Shown: positions 40,197 through 49,416 of the stretch, piece after piece
Numbering within the stretch: position 1 is the stretch's first letter
How the letters are laid out: the number at the start of each line of letters is the position of its first letter
DNA from: Flavobacterium psychrolimnae
Lineage (GTDB): Bacteria; Bacteroidota; Bacteroidia; Flavobacteriales; Flavobacteriaceae
Assembly: GCF_003312425.1 (NCBI RefSeq)
Contig: NZ_QNUX01000009.1
Span: 1-64,000 of the forward strand
Direction of reading: 5' to 3'
DNA length: 64,000 nt
The notes under the pieces: generated by a model
The model's database searches: none
Seen by the model: only the letters and a program-made list of their open reading frames with translations
What the model was told of the DNA's origin: nothing
Translations under genes and position numbers: made by a program

Positions 40197-42242
40197 ATGA
40201 ATATAAAAAATACCACATTATCACTTTTGCTGCTGTTATCGTCGCAATTGTTTGCTCAAGAAAGTTTTGAAAATAAAGAAATTTCAAGATTCGAAACAAA
40301 ATTATCCTACTTAGATTCCATCAAAAAAACGTTCGTAAAAGACGATTTAGCCGCTTGCGTAGATAGTTTGTGGATGAAGGAATTGACTAATTTAGATTTG
40401 TACAACACCATTTCGGATGATATTAAGAATGTCAATATCGATGAGAAAATTGAGTACGAATTATCAACGGAACTTCTCAAAGAAAGATTGGCTGCAATGG
40501 ATGCGAAATCGCCTTTCAATATTGAATACAATCAAGGATTAGAAAACATCATCAAATCATTTTTGAAGAATCGAAAAAAATCTTTTGAACGTTTGATGGC
40601 AGTTTCGGAGTATTATTTTCCTGTTTTTGAAGAGGCTTTAGCCAAACAAAATGTCCCATTAGAAATAAAATATTTAGCCGTGGTGGAATCCGCTTTAAAT
40701 CCTAAAGCAGTTTCTAAAATGGGAGCAACCGGATTGTGGCAATTTATGTATCAAACCGGAAAACAATATGGGTTAAAGATTGATTCCTATGTGGATGAAC
40801 GCAGTGATCCGTTGAAAGCAAGTGAAGCCGCCGCCCAATACATGACTAATATGTACCGAATATTTGGTGACTGGGATTTGGTTTTGGCGTCCTACAATTC
40901 AGGTCCGGGAAATGTCTCAAAAGCAATCAGACGCTCTGGCGGCCAGCAAAATTATTGGAACATCAGAAAAAATCTTCCTAAAGAAACACAGGGATATGTT
41001 CCGGCTTTCTTAGCAACGATGTACATTTATGAATACCATAAAGAACACGGAATTGTTCCTAATAGAGCAACAGTGAAACATTTTGCCACGGATACCATAA
41101 TGATTAAAAAGCAAATGACTTTCAAGCAAATATCTGATTTATTGGATGTTCCTGTAGTTCAGTTGCAAGTTTTGAATCCGTCGTATAAACTGAATGTGGT
41201 TCCATTTTATCACGATCAAAATCATTATTTAAGATTACCCCAAGAAAAAATTGCTGTTTTTGCGTCTAATGAAGATCAAATTTATGCGTACACGCAACAT
41301 GAATTAGACCAACGCGAAAGACCCTTTCAGGTGATGAAAGCAATAGTTCAAAAAGATACTTCCAGTTATACGATTCAGCGCACTACGCAGCCTAAAACTT
41401 CTTATTATAAAGTAAAACGAGGCGATAATCTAACGGCTGTTGCCAATAAATACGATGTTTCTGTTTCTGATATAAAGAAATGGAACAACTTAAAAAGTAA
41501 TACTCTTGCGTATGGCAAAAGCCTGAAAATTGTAACAGGCCAGAGTGTCGATTCATCTGCAAAAGCTGAACCTAAGATCGATGCTGTAGTCTCAAAAAAT
41601 AAATCTTTATTAGCTTCAGAATCAAAAAGCAATAAAGAAGAAAAAATAAATAATAATTCAGCTCCATTGACAACGGATTCCTCTACACTTTATGTGGTTC
41701 AAAAAGGAGATAATTTGGGAAGTATTGCTCAAAAATACGAAGTGACCGTTGCCGAAATTCAAGAATGGAATGGACTTTCAAATGATACGGTACAATATGG
41801 AACGTCATTACAAATTGCCAAAACTGGATTGGATTCAAAGAAAGAGCTGACTTTAAATCCGGTACGTAAAGACATTGAATATGTGGTTTTGAAAGGAGAT
41901 AATTTAGGGAATATCGCCAGCAAATTCGGGGCTTCCGTAGTTGATTTGAAACAATGGAATAATCTACCGGACAACACAATTACTATTGGAAAAACATTAA
42001 TTGTTGCCAAAGATGAAATTGCGATTATCACGGATAAAGCAACAGTTAATTCCTTCAAGAGTAAATCAAATGCAACGTCAGCAGCTAAAAAAGTAAGTGC
42101 CGATTATTATGTAAAAAAAGGAGACTCTTTATTTAGCATTGCCAAAAAATATCCTGGCGTGACCATTTCCGACTTGAAAAAATGGAATGGTATTCGCAGT
42201 GAAGATATTAAACCCGGAATGAAGTTAAAAATTAACGGATAA
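40197..42242 (+). CDS. LysM-containing lytic transglycosylase (MltD-like)
   Basis: Cleaves peptidoglycan glycan strands with 1,6-anhydro ends in the periplasm. It has a signal peptide (TLSLLLLLSSQLFAQ, about residues 6-21) and an SLT domain at about 130-290 with catalytic Glu in LAVVESALNPKAVSKMGATG, GLWQFMYQTGKQYG and SYNSGPGNVSKAIR. Four C-terminal LysM repeats lie at about 402-445, 498-541, 560-603 and 636-679, each starting with a K-x-GD-[NS]-L motif. A degenerate fifth LysM-like stretch may precede them (about 305-345). Linkers are Ser/Lys/Asn-rich. It is followed by a lipoprotein gene. Confidence 0.95.
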   Translation: MNIKNTTLSLLLLLSSQLFAQESFENKEISRFETKLSYLDSIKKTFVKDDLAACVDSLWMKELTNLDLYNTISDDIKNVNIDEKIEYELSTELLKERLAAMDAKSPFNIEYNQGLENIIKSFLKNRKKSFERLMAVSEYYFPVFEEALAKQNVPLEIKYLAVVESALNPKAVSKMGATGLWQFMYQTGKQYGLKIDSYVDERSDPLKASEAAAQYMTNMYRIFGDWDLVLASYNSGPGNVSKAIRRSGGQQNYWNIRKNLPKETQGYVPAFLATMYIYEYHKEHGIVPNRATVKHFATDTIMIKKQMTFKQISDLLDVPVVQLQVLNPSYKLNVVPFYHDQNHYLRLPQEKIAVFASNEDQIYAYTQHELDQRERPFQVMKAIVQKDTSSYTIQRTTQPKTSYYKVKRGDNLTAVANKYDVSVSDIKKWNNLKSNTLAYGKSLKIVTGQSVDSSAKAEPKIDAVVSKNKSLLASESKSNKEEKINNNSAPLTTDSSTLYVVQKGDNLGSIAQKYEVTVAEIQEWNGLSNDTVQYGTSLQIAKTGLDSKKELTLNPVRKDIEYVVLKGDNLGNIASKFGASVVDLKQWNNLPDNTITIGKTLIVAKDEIAIITDKATVNSFKSKSNATSAAKKVSADYYVKKGDSLFSIAKKYPGVTISDLKKWNGIRSEDIKPGMKLKING

Positions 42243-42257
42243 TAGAATAAACTTCTA

Positions 42258-42265
42258 TAAATTTG
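42258..42265 (+). promoter_or_regulatory. Putative -7 promoter box of the DUF4837 lipoprotein
   Basis: TAAATTTG matches TAnnTTTG, 25 bases before the ATG at 42291, so this gene probably has its own promoter. Confidence 0.45.
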
Positions 42266-42290
42266 GGTTTTATTTTATAATAGAATTATA

Positions 42291-43268
42291 ATGAATAAAG
42301 CCCATTTTTTATTTCTTTTCGTTGCTCTGCTATTGTTTTCCTGTAAAAAAGAAAATGATCATCTTCCGCGTAAAACTACTGGTAAAATCAACACTATTTC
42401 GGTAATTATTGATGATCAATTGTGGAACGGTGACATTGGCGACAGCATTCGAAACAAATTTGCATCGCCAGTTATAGGTTTGCCTCAAGAAGAACCTTTA
42501 TTCAACATCAATCAATATCCGGTCAAACTTTTAGAAGGATTTATGACGGATACCCGAGCAATTATTGTGGTCAAAAAAGCGGAGGAAAATAAGTTCGAAA
42601 TTCGCAAAAATCAATACGCATCCCCTCAAAACGTATTTCATATTTCGGGTAAAACAGCAACAGATATTATCGATTGCATTGAAAAAAATGCACCACAAAT
42701 GATTCAGATAATCAAAGAAGCTGAAATCGCCGAGAGTCAGCGATTAAACAGCCAATCATTGATGGATTCTAAAGTAATCGAGAATAAGTTTCATCTTTCA
42801 ATACAAATTCCTTCCGGTTACGCTTATGTGCTTCAAAAAAGTAATTTTTTGTGGCTAAAAAAAGAAATTATCGGTGGAAATACCAGCCTTTTAATTTATC
42901 AGGTTCCCATAAACACAATCAAAAAAGAGGCTGATTTAATTTCCGGTATAATCAAAATGCGTGATTCCATTGGGAAATTATACATTAGCGGAAAGGAACC
43001 GGAGACGAATATGATTACTGAAGAGGCATATGCTCCGTATCTTTTTAAGATTAATCTGGATGGGAAAGAAACCTTTGAAACAAAAGGAACCTGGCAACTG
43101 AACAATGATTTCATGTCCGGTCCCTTTATTAATTACGCTATTATTGATACCGAATATAACCGAGTTTTGGTATTAGAAGGATTTTGTTACGCGCCTTCAA
43201 AAGATAAACGGGATTTGATGCATGAACTGGAATCCATTATAAAATCAGTTGTTGTTGCAAAAAGGTAA
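42291..43268 (+). CDS. DUF4837 lipoprotein
   Basis: A 325-residue lipoprotein (signal LFLFVALLLFSCKKEND, lipobox Cys near 18). The DUF4837 pattern starts after the mature N-terminus (TISVIIDDQLWNGDIGDSIR). LPQEEPLFNINQYPVK, FLWLKKEIIGGNTSLLIYQV and TKGTWQLNNDFMSGPFINYA follow. The function of this Bacteroidota-specific family is unknown. Position after a lytic transglycosylase suggests a cell-envelope role, which is inference only. Confidence 0.88.
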   Translation: MNKAHFLFLFVALLLFSCKKENDHLPRKTTGKINTISVIIDDQLWNGDIGDSIRNKFASPVIGLPQEEPLFNINQYPVKLLEGFMTDTRAIIVVKKAEENKFEIRKNQYASPQNVFHISGKTATDIIDCIEKNAPQMIQIIKEAEIAESQRLNSQSLMDSKVIENKFHLSIQIPSGYAYVLQKSNFLWLKKEIIGGNTSLLIYQVPINTIKKEADLISGIIKMRDSIGKLYISGKEPETNMITEEAYAPYLFKINLDGKETFETKGTWQLNNDFMSGPFINYAIIDTEYNRVLVLEGFCYAPSKDKRDLMHELESIIKSVVVAKR

Positions 43269-43310
43269 TCTTAAATTTCTTTTATTTGCATTCTAAAACT
43301 TATACAAGGC

Positions 43311-43775
43311 ATGGCAATACAATGGAAAATAAAGGCCTTTGACGCACTTTCTGTTCACGAATTATACGATTTACTGCGATTGAGAAGCGAGATTTTTGTG
43401 GTAGAACAAAACTGTGTTTACCTCGATCTTGACGGAAAGGACAAAGTGGCTTTGCATCTTATTGGAGAATTTGAAGGTAAAATTGTCGCACATTCCAGAC
43501 TTTTCAAACCGGGAATCAGTTTTGATAATGCCTCAATTGGCCGAGTAACGGTTGATGCAAATTACCGCGACAGAAAATGGGGGCATGACTTGATGCGAGA
43601 ATCAATTGAAGGAATTTCGAAACATTTTGGCGAAAGCAAAATCACTATTGGAGCACAATTATACTTGAAAAAATTCTATGAAAGCCATGGATTTGTGCAA
43701 ACCAGCGAAATGTATCTCGAAGATGATATTCCGCATATTGAGATGAAAAGAGGCGAATCAGATTTTCAGAATTAG
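43311..43775 (+). CDS. ElaA-type GNAT acetyltransferase
   Basis: A 154-residue GNAT-fold protein with the ElaA signature: LYDLLRLRSEIFVVEQNCVY (substrate/active region), LDLDGKDKVALHLIGE, ASIGRVTVDANYRDRKWGHD (acetyl-CoA pyrophosphate-binding loop R-x-x-x-x-G variant) and YLKKFYESHGFVQTSEMYLE. Its substrate is unknown. The last 18 bases overlap the end of the convergent double-OmpA gene. Confidence 0.92.
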   Translation: MAIQWKIKAFDALSVHELYDLLRLRSEIFVVEQNCVYLDLDGKDKVALHLIGEFEGKIVAHSRLFKPGISFDNASIGRVTVDANYRDRKWGHDLMRESIEGISKHFGESKITIGAQLYLKKFYESHGFVQTSEMYLEDDIPHIEMKRGESDFQN

Positions 43776-44564
43776 AAATTCAACTCTGCGGTCCAGTGCT
43801 TCTCCCTGGCCTAAAGGAAACTTGTTTCCGCTTCCTACATAATGCATTCTAAGGCTGTTTATTCCTTTATTCATCAAGTAACGGTAGACGTTTTTGGCGC
43901 GGTTCAAAGAAAGTTTTCGTTCCCGTGTTTCCTTATCTATGGCGTCCTGAAAATAACTTGGAGTGCAACAAACGTGGCCTCTGATTTCGAATTCCAACGT
44001 TTTTTGCTGTTGCAAAAGAAGTACAATCTTATCTAATTCTTTTTTGGATTGCTCTGTCAATGCACTGCTGCCAAGCGGAAAAAGGATGTTTTCCAGATAA
44101 ATGCGATCCCCTACTTTATGTTTTTCCTGAAACGAATTGTAAATGCCGTTGCCAAAACTGTTTTTCTTAACAATAAATAAATCAACACGCCTATTTTTAG
44201 ATCGGGTTTCGGACAGGTTTTCCACCATATCTTTTTGTACAATTACACGACCTTTGCCTTCAATAATGACAATTTTGTTTTTGTTGAAACCATTTTCCGT
44301 AAGAATGTTTTGAACTGTAATTACCCTGTTTTTTGATAATTCAAAATTATAATCGTTGGCACCACGATCGTCGCAATATCCATAAATTTGAATGGATTCT
44401 ACTTTTGTGGTATCCAAATTTTTCATGAAATCGACTATCGTTTGTATTTGATTGTCGTCAAGTGTGAATTTGTCAAATTCAAAATATACCGTTTCTACAG
44501 GTTTTCCCTGAGCTGATAAAAAGCTGGAAAAAAGAAGCAGTAATATTGAAAACGATTTTTTCAT
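43758..44564 (-). CDS. Periplasmic protein with two tandem OmpA-like domains
   Basis: A 268-residue exported protein (signal FSILLLLFSSFLSAQ, about residues 4-19) made of two OmpA-C-like peptidoglycan-binding units. The first (about 25-130) has VYFEFDKFTLDDNQ, IYGYCDDRGANDYNFELSKN and RSKNRRVDLFI. The second (about 150-266) has NILFPLGSSALTEQSKKEL, FEIRGHVCC, KLSLNRAKNVYRYLM and ALDRRVEFLIL. The canonical G-H-T-D of the second unit reads GHVC. Most relatives have one such domain. It overlaps the upstream S41 protease gene by one base (TAATG). Confidence 0.88.
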   Translation of the reverse strand: MKKSFSILLLLFSSFLSAQGKPVETVYFEFDKFTLDDNQIQTIVDFMKNLDTTKVESIQIYGYCDDRGANDYNFELSKNRVITVQNILTENGFNKNKIVIIEGKGRVIVQKDMVENLSETRSKNRRVDLFIVKKNSFGNGIYNSFQEKHKVGDRIYLENILFPLGSSALTEQSKKELDKIVLLLQQQKTLEFEIRGHVCCTPSYFQDAIDKETRERKLSLNRAKNVYRYLMNKGINSLRMHYVGSGNKFPLGQGEALDRRVEFLILKI

Positions 44565-46201
44565 TATATTTTTAGAATGGACTTGTACTCTGTATTATTA
44601 TTCAAAATAGTGATGGCTCTCTTGATTTCCGGGTTGTTTTTGGTGTAATATTGATACAATCCTTCCTGATATTGGTAGCGTTTTATGATTTCATCGACCA
44701 TTAGGTTTTTGATTTCCTTTTGGTTTTTATCCAATAATGCATTTTCACTTTTCTGCAGTGCGGCTAGCAATTGTTGGTATTCGGCCTGAATTGATTCATC
44801 CAGTTTTTCTTTTTTGGCTACAGCCAAAGTGTTTTTCAATGCCAATTCTGTTTCTGTATCGAAAGAGAATTTCTGCACTTTCAAAAATTGTTTAAAATCG
44901 GAATAATCTGCATCAGTAACGGTAGGAATACGGTTTCCTAAATCGGGATTTTTATAATAATAACTGGTTACGTAATTAAAAATTCCATCATTTTTTATCA
45001 AAGCATCGGTTATTGGACTTGATTTTGCCTCTTCCAGTTCCACATCGGGCTGAATGCCACCGCCATCATAAACCGTCCTTCCTTTTCTGGTTTTAAAAGC
45101 ATTGAAGTTCTTCTCTTCTGTTTTTATTGCCATTCCATTTTTGTCTTTTCGAGAATAATCCAAAGCTTGTATACATCTTCCAGATGGTGTGTAATAGCGC
45201 GAAATAGTTACTTTTAGCTGCGTTCCAAACGTCAAATCTACTGGTCTTTGCACGAGTCCTTTTCCAAAACTGCGGCTTCCCACCACCACAGCGCGATCTA
45301 AATCCTGAAGTGCGCCAGCGACAATTTCTGATGCCGAAGCACTTCGGCCGTTAACAAGAATAATCAAAGGAATTTCAGTATCTACAGGATCTTTTGTCGT
45401 TTTGTAGGTGCTGTTATGTTTCTCTATTTTTGATTTTGTAGTAACGATAATCTCGTTTTTTGGAACAAATAAATTACAAATATTCACTGCTTCATTCAAT
45501 AGTCCGCCCGGATTATCTCTTAAATCCAATATAATGCGTTCCGCACCTTCTTTTTTGAGTTGTTCTAAAGCTTCTTTGGTTTCCAAGGATGCTTTTTTGT
45601 TAAAATGAGACAATACGATGTAACCGGTTTTGTCGTCTATTTTTGCGAAAAAGGGAACCGATTTGATTTCGACTTCGTCCAGAATAATCTGTGTTGTATT
45701 TACTTTTCCTTGACGGATATATTTGACGTCAATCTTTGTGTTTTTAGTGCCTTTGAAAAGCTGAGAAGCTTCATCTTTAAAATCAGACAAAAGTACATCG
45801 CCCACCTGAATAATTTCATCTCCGGCCTTTAAACCCGCTTTATCAGCAGGGAAATCTTTATAGGGTTCCTTAACGATTAATTTGTCTTCTTTCCGAGTCA
45901 GTAAAGCGCCTATTCCAGTATACTCTCCGGTATTGTTTATCTTAAATCGCACCACATCCTGCTCGTTGAAATACACGGTGTAGGGATCTAAATTAGCCAG
46001 CATTCCTTTGATGGCCTTGTCCATTAGTTCCCCAGGATTGGTTTCATCGACATAATTCCGGTTCAATTCCTTGAAAAGTGTGGTGAATATCTCGATTTGC
46101 TTGGCGATTTCGAAAAAATCATCTTTGAAACTGGTTCCAATAAACAGAAATGCCGAAGCGACAACGGGAATTATGAATTTTTTTTTGAAGAAAGAATACA
46201 T
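44564..46201 (-). CDS. S41-family C-terminal processing peptidase
   Basis: A 545-residue periplasmic serine protease that trims C-termini of envelope proteins. It has an N-terminal anchor or signal (KFIIPVVASAFLFIGTSF, about 8-25), a PDZ domain (about 85-170, PADKAGLKAGDEIIQVGDV), and an S41 domain with DLRDNPGGLLNEAVNI. The catalytic Ser is in NGRSASASEIVAGALQD (near 285) and Lys in VVGSRSFGKGLVQRP (near 310). The extension past the S41 core is helical. The stop overlaps the start of the double-OmpA gene by one base, and it follows the DUF4349 gene by 4 bases, so three genes form an operon. Confidence 0.95.
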   Translation of the reverse strand: MYSFFKKKFIIPVVASAFLFIGTSFKDDFFEIAKQIEIFTTLFKELNRNYVDETNPGELMDKAIKGMLANLDPYTVYFNEQDVVRFKINNTGEYTGIGALLTRKEDKLIVKEPYKDFPADKAGLKAGDEIIQVGDVLLSDFKDEASQLFKGTKNTKIDVKYIRQGKVNTTQIILDEVEIKSVPFFAKIDDKTGYIVLSHFNKKASLETKEALEQLKKEGAERIILDLRDNPGGLLNEAVNICNLFVPKNEIIVTTKSKIEKHNSTYKTTKDPVDTEIPLIILVNGRSASASEIVAGALQDLDRAVVVGSRSFGKGLVQRPVDLTFGTQLKVTISRYYTPSGRCIQALDYSRKDKNGMAIKTEEKNFNAFKTRKGRTVYDGGGIQPDVELEEAKSSPITDALIKNDGIFNYVTSYYYKNPDLGNRIPTVTDADYSDFKQFLKVQKFSFDTETELALKNTLAVAKKEKLDESIQAEYQQLLAALQKSENALLDKNQKEIKNLMVDEIIKRYQYQEGLYQYYTKNNPEIKRAITILNNNTEYKSILKI

Positions 46202-46205
46202 TGTT

Positions 46206-47042
46206 TTATATTTTTTTTGTCTTAAATCTTTTTCTAATAAAGTAAACTGCAGTAACGAGGATAATTATAAACGGCCATATACTGAGTAAATTTATAAATA
46301 AACTCGAAACGCTGTTGAATCCTGATTTGATGGCAGTCCAAATTTTCATTCCATAAGAGGCTGTTACGCCACTTTCTTCAGCGATAGATTTGTAGAATTC
46401 TATGGTAATGGTGCTGTATGAAACTCGGTTTTGCATATAGTTCAACTGGCCTTCTTTTGCTTCGATTTCTTCACGAATGGAGGAAAGTTGTTTTTCAATT
46501 TCTAACATCTCAGAAACCTTATTTGCTTTTTTCAAAAGTTCGAGATAACGGTTTTCCAGTACTTTTTTAGCTTTTAATCGAGCATCAATATCTATATATT
46601 CTGCAGTTACATCTTGAGAAGATATTTCTTTATTGTCAAAATAAGCAACTCCTTTTGAAATGTCTTTCAAAAATAAATCGAAATTTTTGCTTGGAACACG
46701 AATGATTAATCTTCTAAAAACAGATTCGTAATCCTTGCCCTCAGTATCATTTTGAAGAGTAGCATTGTGACTCTTTACAGCATTTTGTATTTGAGTATAA
46801 GTGGCTGTTAAATCATTGGTTTCAAAACGAAGATTTCCTTCTTTGATGATTTTTTGTTCAATGTTTTGTTGAGTTTCCTTTGTCGATGAATTTAAATCTC
46901 CTTTGTCATAAAGTGAATTGCCGGCTGAAACTTCTTTTGAAGGAAGTTTGATAGCTGATACTTTCATGTCTAAATCAGCCTCGGCCTTTTTACAACCGGA
47001 AAAAGAAAATAATAGTAGAAAGAATAGGGCTATTGACTTCAT
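46206..47042 (-). CDS. DUF4349 lipoprotein with coiled coil and membrane anchor
   Basis: A 278-residue protein: a lipoprotein-type signal (SIALFFLLLFSFSGCKKAEA, Cys near 17), the DUF4349 core (IIKEGNLRFETNDLTATYTQ; RLIIRVPSKNFDLFLKDISK; DIDARLKAKKVLENRYLELL), and an antiparallel coiled coil (VSEMLEIEKQLSSIREEIEA). A C-terminal membrane helix ends the protein (WPFIIILVTAVYFIRKR). The frame begins two codons earlier at 47048, but MKSIAL at 47042 is the likelier start. Function is unknown. It is the first gene of the DUF4349-S41-OmpA operon, directly downstream of rnpA. Confidence 0.88.
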   Translation of the reverse strand: MKSIALFFLLLFSFSGCKKAEADLDMKVSAIKLPSKEVSAGNSLYDKGDLNSSTKETQQNIEQKIIKEGNLRFETNDLTATYTQIQNAVKSHNATLQNDTEGKDYESVFRRLIIRVPSKNFDLFLKDISKGVAYFDNKEISSQDVTAEYIDIDARLKAKKVLENRYLELLKKANKVSEMLEIEKQLSSIREEIEAKEGQLNYMQNRVSYSTITIEFYKSIAEESGVTASYGMKIWTAIKSGFNSVSSLFINLLSIWPFIIILVTAVYFIRKRFKTKKI

Positions 47043-47085
47043 AAACATTAAAATTTTAATGCTAAAAATACAAAAAATAGAATTG

Positions 47086-47466
47086 CTACTCTTCTTTTTT
47101 TATTTGGAGTAAAAACTTCTCAAACAACTGAATGGTTTTAGTATTAATTTCCTCGTATGTCAAGCGGTCTTTAGTTTGGTAAAAAAACATAAAGGAATAC
47201 GGTTGGTCCAGATTGTCAATCAAAAGGTGTTTGTTCAGGCGATAGGTTTCGCGCAACACACGTTTGAAATAGTTGCGGTCTACGGCTTTCTTGAAATTCT
47301 TTTTAGAAACAGAAACACCCATTTTTATTTTTTCTCCTTCGCTCAAAGAACTGGCTTTATACACCAATCGCAGCGGATATTTAGATACTGATTTCCCTTC
47401 GGTAAACAATAATCCAATGGTGATTTTACTTTTTAGCTTTTCGTTTTTTGGGTAAGTGAAGTTCAT
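47086..47466 (-). CDS. rnpA: Ribonuclease P protein component
   Basis: The basic protein subunit of RNase P, which with its RNA removes 5' leaders from pre-tRNAs. A 126-residue protein with FTYPKNEKLKSKITIGLLFT (a truncated-looking but normal start), GVSVSKKNFKKAVDRNYFKR (the RNR-type RNA-binding motif, with DRN instead of the commoner KRN) and VLRETYR. The usual neighbour rpmH is absent. A TAnnTTTG box lies 32 bases upstream, so it has its own promoter and may lead into DUF4349. Confidence 0.93.
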   Translation of the reverse strand: MNFTYPKNEKLKSKITIGLLFTEGKSVSKYPLRLVYKASSLSEGEKIKMGVSVSKKNFKKAVDRNYFKRVLRETYRLNKHLLIDNLDQPYSFMFFYQTKDRLTYEEINTKTIQLFEKFLLQIKKEE

Positions 47467-47498
47467 TTTAATATAAAAAAGTCATGGATTTTGACGTG

Positions 47499-47506
47499 CA
47501 AAGTTA
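47499..47506 (-). promoter_or_regulatory. Putative -7 promoter box of rnpA
   Basis: Reverse-strand TAACTTTG matches TAnnTTTG, 32 bases upstream of the rnpA ATG. Confidence 0.45.
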
Positions 47507-47566
47507 CGATTAAACGTTGAGCCTGTATATTGTTTCGGATTTAAATACCGCTAAAAATATATTTCT

Positions 47567-47574
47567 TACTTTTG
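47567..47574 (+). promoter_or_regulatory. Putative -7 promoter box of plsC copy 2
   Basis: TACTTTTG matches TAnnTTTG, 17 bases before the ATG at 47592. Confidence 0.45.
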
Positions 47575-47591
47575 TGACAAATTTTTAAAGC

Positions 47592-48326
47592 ATGCAAAAA
47601 CTGATTTCGTATCCCATTTCCGTAATTTATTATTTGTGTTTCGGTCTTACTTTGGTTATTTTTCACCCGATACAGTGGGTTTGTTTCCATGTTTTTGGCT
47701 ATCAAGCCCATAAAATAAGTGTCGATTACTTGAATTTTTTCTTGTTGAGATGCACGAATCTTTTGGGGACAACCTACAAATTTGAAAACATAGAAAGCAT
47801 TCCTAAAAACACGCCTTTAATTTTTGTGTCCAATCATCAAAGTATGTACGATATTATTGCGATGATTTGGTTTTTCCGCCGATTTCATTGTAAATTTGTC
47901 AGTAAGAAAGAATTAGGAAGCGGTATCCCAAGTGTGTCATTTAATTTACGTCACGGAGGTTCTGTTCTTATTGATCGAAAAGATCCCAAACAAGCCATTC
48001 CGGCCATCAAAGGTTTAGGAGAATATATTGAAAAACACAATCGTTCGGCAGTTATTTTTCCGGAAGGAACACGAAGCAAGACGGGAAAACCAAAAGAGTT
48101 CTCGCAAACTGGTCTTAAAATTTTATGCAAGAACGCACCTTCGGCATATGTGGTTCCAGTAAGTATAAACAACTCTTGGAAAATAGTTAAATACGGTTTT
48201 TTTCCATTAGGTTTAGGAAATCGCCTTACCTTTGTAGTACATAAGCCTTTAGCGGTTAAGGATTATGATTTTGCTGATTTAATGGAGAAAACAGAAACAG
48301 CAGTAGTTCAAGGAATAAAAATTTAA
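47592..48326 (+). CDS. plsC: 1-acyl-sn-glycerol-3-phosphate acyltransferase (PlsC)
   Basis: A 244-residue membrane acyltransferase of phospholipid synthesis. Blocks: VSNHQSMYDIIAMIWFF (H-x4-D, near 78-83), KFVSKKELGSGIPSVSF, LIDRKDPKQAIPAI, and the canonical FPEGTRSKTGKPKEFSQTGL (near 157). N-terminal hydrophobic segment. It has a more standard block III than the PlsC-like protein at 31.9 kb. The stop is 10 bases before an acyl-ACP desaturase gene, which suggests coordinated control of acyl transfer and fatty-acid desaturation. Confidence 0.94.
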   Translation: MQKLISYPISVIYYLCFGLTLVIFHPIQWVCFHVFGYQAHKISVDYLNFFLLRCTNLLGTTYKFENIESIPKNTPLIFVSNHQSMYDIIAMIWFFRRFHCKFVSKKELGSGIPSVSFNLRHGGSVLIDRKDPKQAIPAIKGLGEYIEKHNRSAVIFPEGTRSKTGKPKEFSQTGLKILCKNAPSAYVVPVSINNSWKIVKYGFFPLGLGNRLTFVVHKPLAVKDYDFADLMEKTETAVVQGIKI

Positions 48327-48336
48327 TTTATATATA

Positions 48337-49326
48337 ATGTCAATAAAAAACATTCGATTAGAAGTAATGCAGTTTTTGGAAAAAAACGTAGACAGCTTTG
48401 TCGATCAGTATCTAATTCCAGTGGAGAAAATATGGCAACCAACTGATTTTTTGCCTAATTCCCAAAGCGATACTTTTTTTGATGAGGTCAAAGAATTACG
48501 TGAAATTGCAAAAGAATTACCGTATGATTTCTGGGTAACTTTAGTAGGTGATACCATTACGGAGGAAGCTTTGCCAACTTACGAATCCTGGTTAATGGAC
48601 GTAGAAGGAATTGATAACGTAGAAAGAAACGGTTGGTCTAAATGGATCAGACAATGGACTGGTGAGGAAAATCGTCACGGTGATTTACTGAACAAATATT
48701 TGTATTTATCTGGTCGTGTAAACATGCGTGAAGTTGAAATGACAACGCAACACCTGATTAACGACGGTTTTGATATTGGAACCGGAAGAGATCCATACAA
48801 AAACTTTGTGTACACCAGTTTTCAAGAACTAGCGACATACGTTTCTCATAATAGAGTAGCGCAAATGGCTAAGAAATATGGTGATAACAAGTTGTCTAAA
48901 ATGTGCAAAATGATTGCTGGTGACGAGATGCGTCATCATCATGCGTATAGCGAATTTGTAAATCGTATTTTTCAAGTTGATCCAAGTGAAATGATGCTTG
49001 CTTTCCAATATATGATGAAAGCAAAAATCGTTATGCCGGCTCATTTCTTGAGAGAATCCGGTGAAAAAATCAGCACTGCTTTTGAACAGTTTTCTGATTC
49101 AGCACAACGAATTGGGGTTTATACCGCAGCAGATTATGTGGATATTATGCAAAAATTAATTGACAAATGGGAAATTGACAAGATTTCCGGTTTGACAGAT
49201 GAAGCAGAAAAAGCCCGTGATTATTTGATGAAACTACCTGCAAGAATGGCGAAAATTTCAGAAAGATTAGTCATTCCACAAGAATCACATATCTTCAAAT
49301 GGGTTGAGCCAGCTTTAGTACGATAG
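48337..49326 (+). CDS. Acyl-ACP desaturase (soluble di-iron)
   Basis: Introduces a double bond in acyl-ACP using O2 and ferredoxin. A 329-residue member of the plant-type stearoyl-ACP desaturase family. The two di-iron motifs are WTGEENRHGDLLNKYLYLSG (E-E-x-x-H, near 110) and AGDEMRHHHAYSEFVN (D-E-x-R-H, near 196). PYDFWVTLVGDTITEEALPT precedes the first. It follows plsC by 10 bases and is closed by a terminator. Confidence 0.94.
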   Translation: MSIKNIRLEVMQFLEKNVDSFVDQYLIPVEKIWQPTDFLPNSQSDTFFDEVKELREIAKELPYDFWVTLVGDTITEEALPTYESWLMDVEGIDNVERNGWSKWIRQWTGEENRHGDLLNKYLYLSGRVNMREVEMTTQHLINDGFDIGTGRDPYKNFVYTSFQELATYVSHNRVAQMAKKYGDNKLSKMCKMIAGDEMRHHHAYSEFVNRIFQVDPSEMMLAFQYMMKAKIVMPAHFLRESGEKISTAFEQFSDSAQRIGVYTAADYVDIMQKLIDKWEIDKISGLTDEAEKARDYLMKLPARMAKISERLVIPQESHIFKWVEPALVR

Positions 49327-49351
49327 ATTTTTGAGTTCTAAATAAAGAATA

Positions 49352-49399
49352 AAAATGTTGGATTTTAAAGTTGGATAACTTTGAAGTTCAACATTTTTT
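49352..49399 (+). terminator. Terminator of the plsC-desaturase operon
   Basis: AAAATGTTG (49352-49360) pairs with CAACATTTT (49389-49397) around a 28-base loop, followed by more Ts. Confidence 0.75.
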
Positions 49400-49416
49400 T
49401 TAAAATATAATAAACA

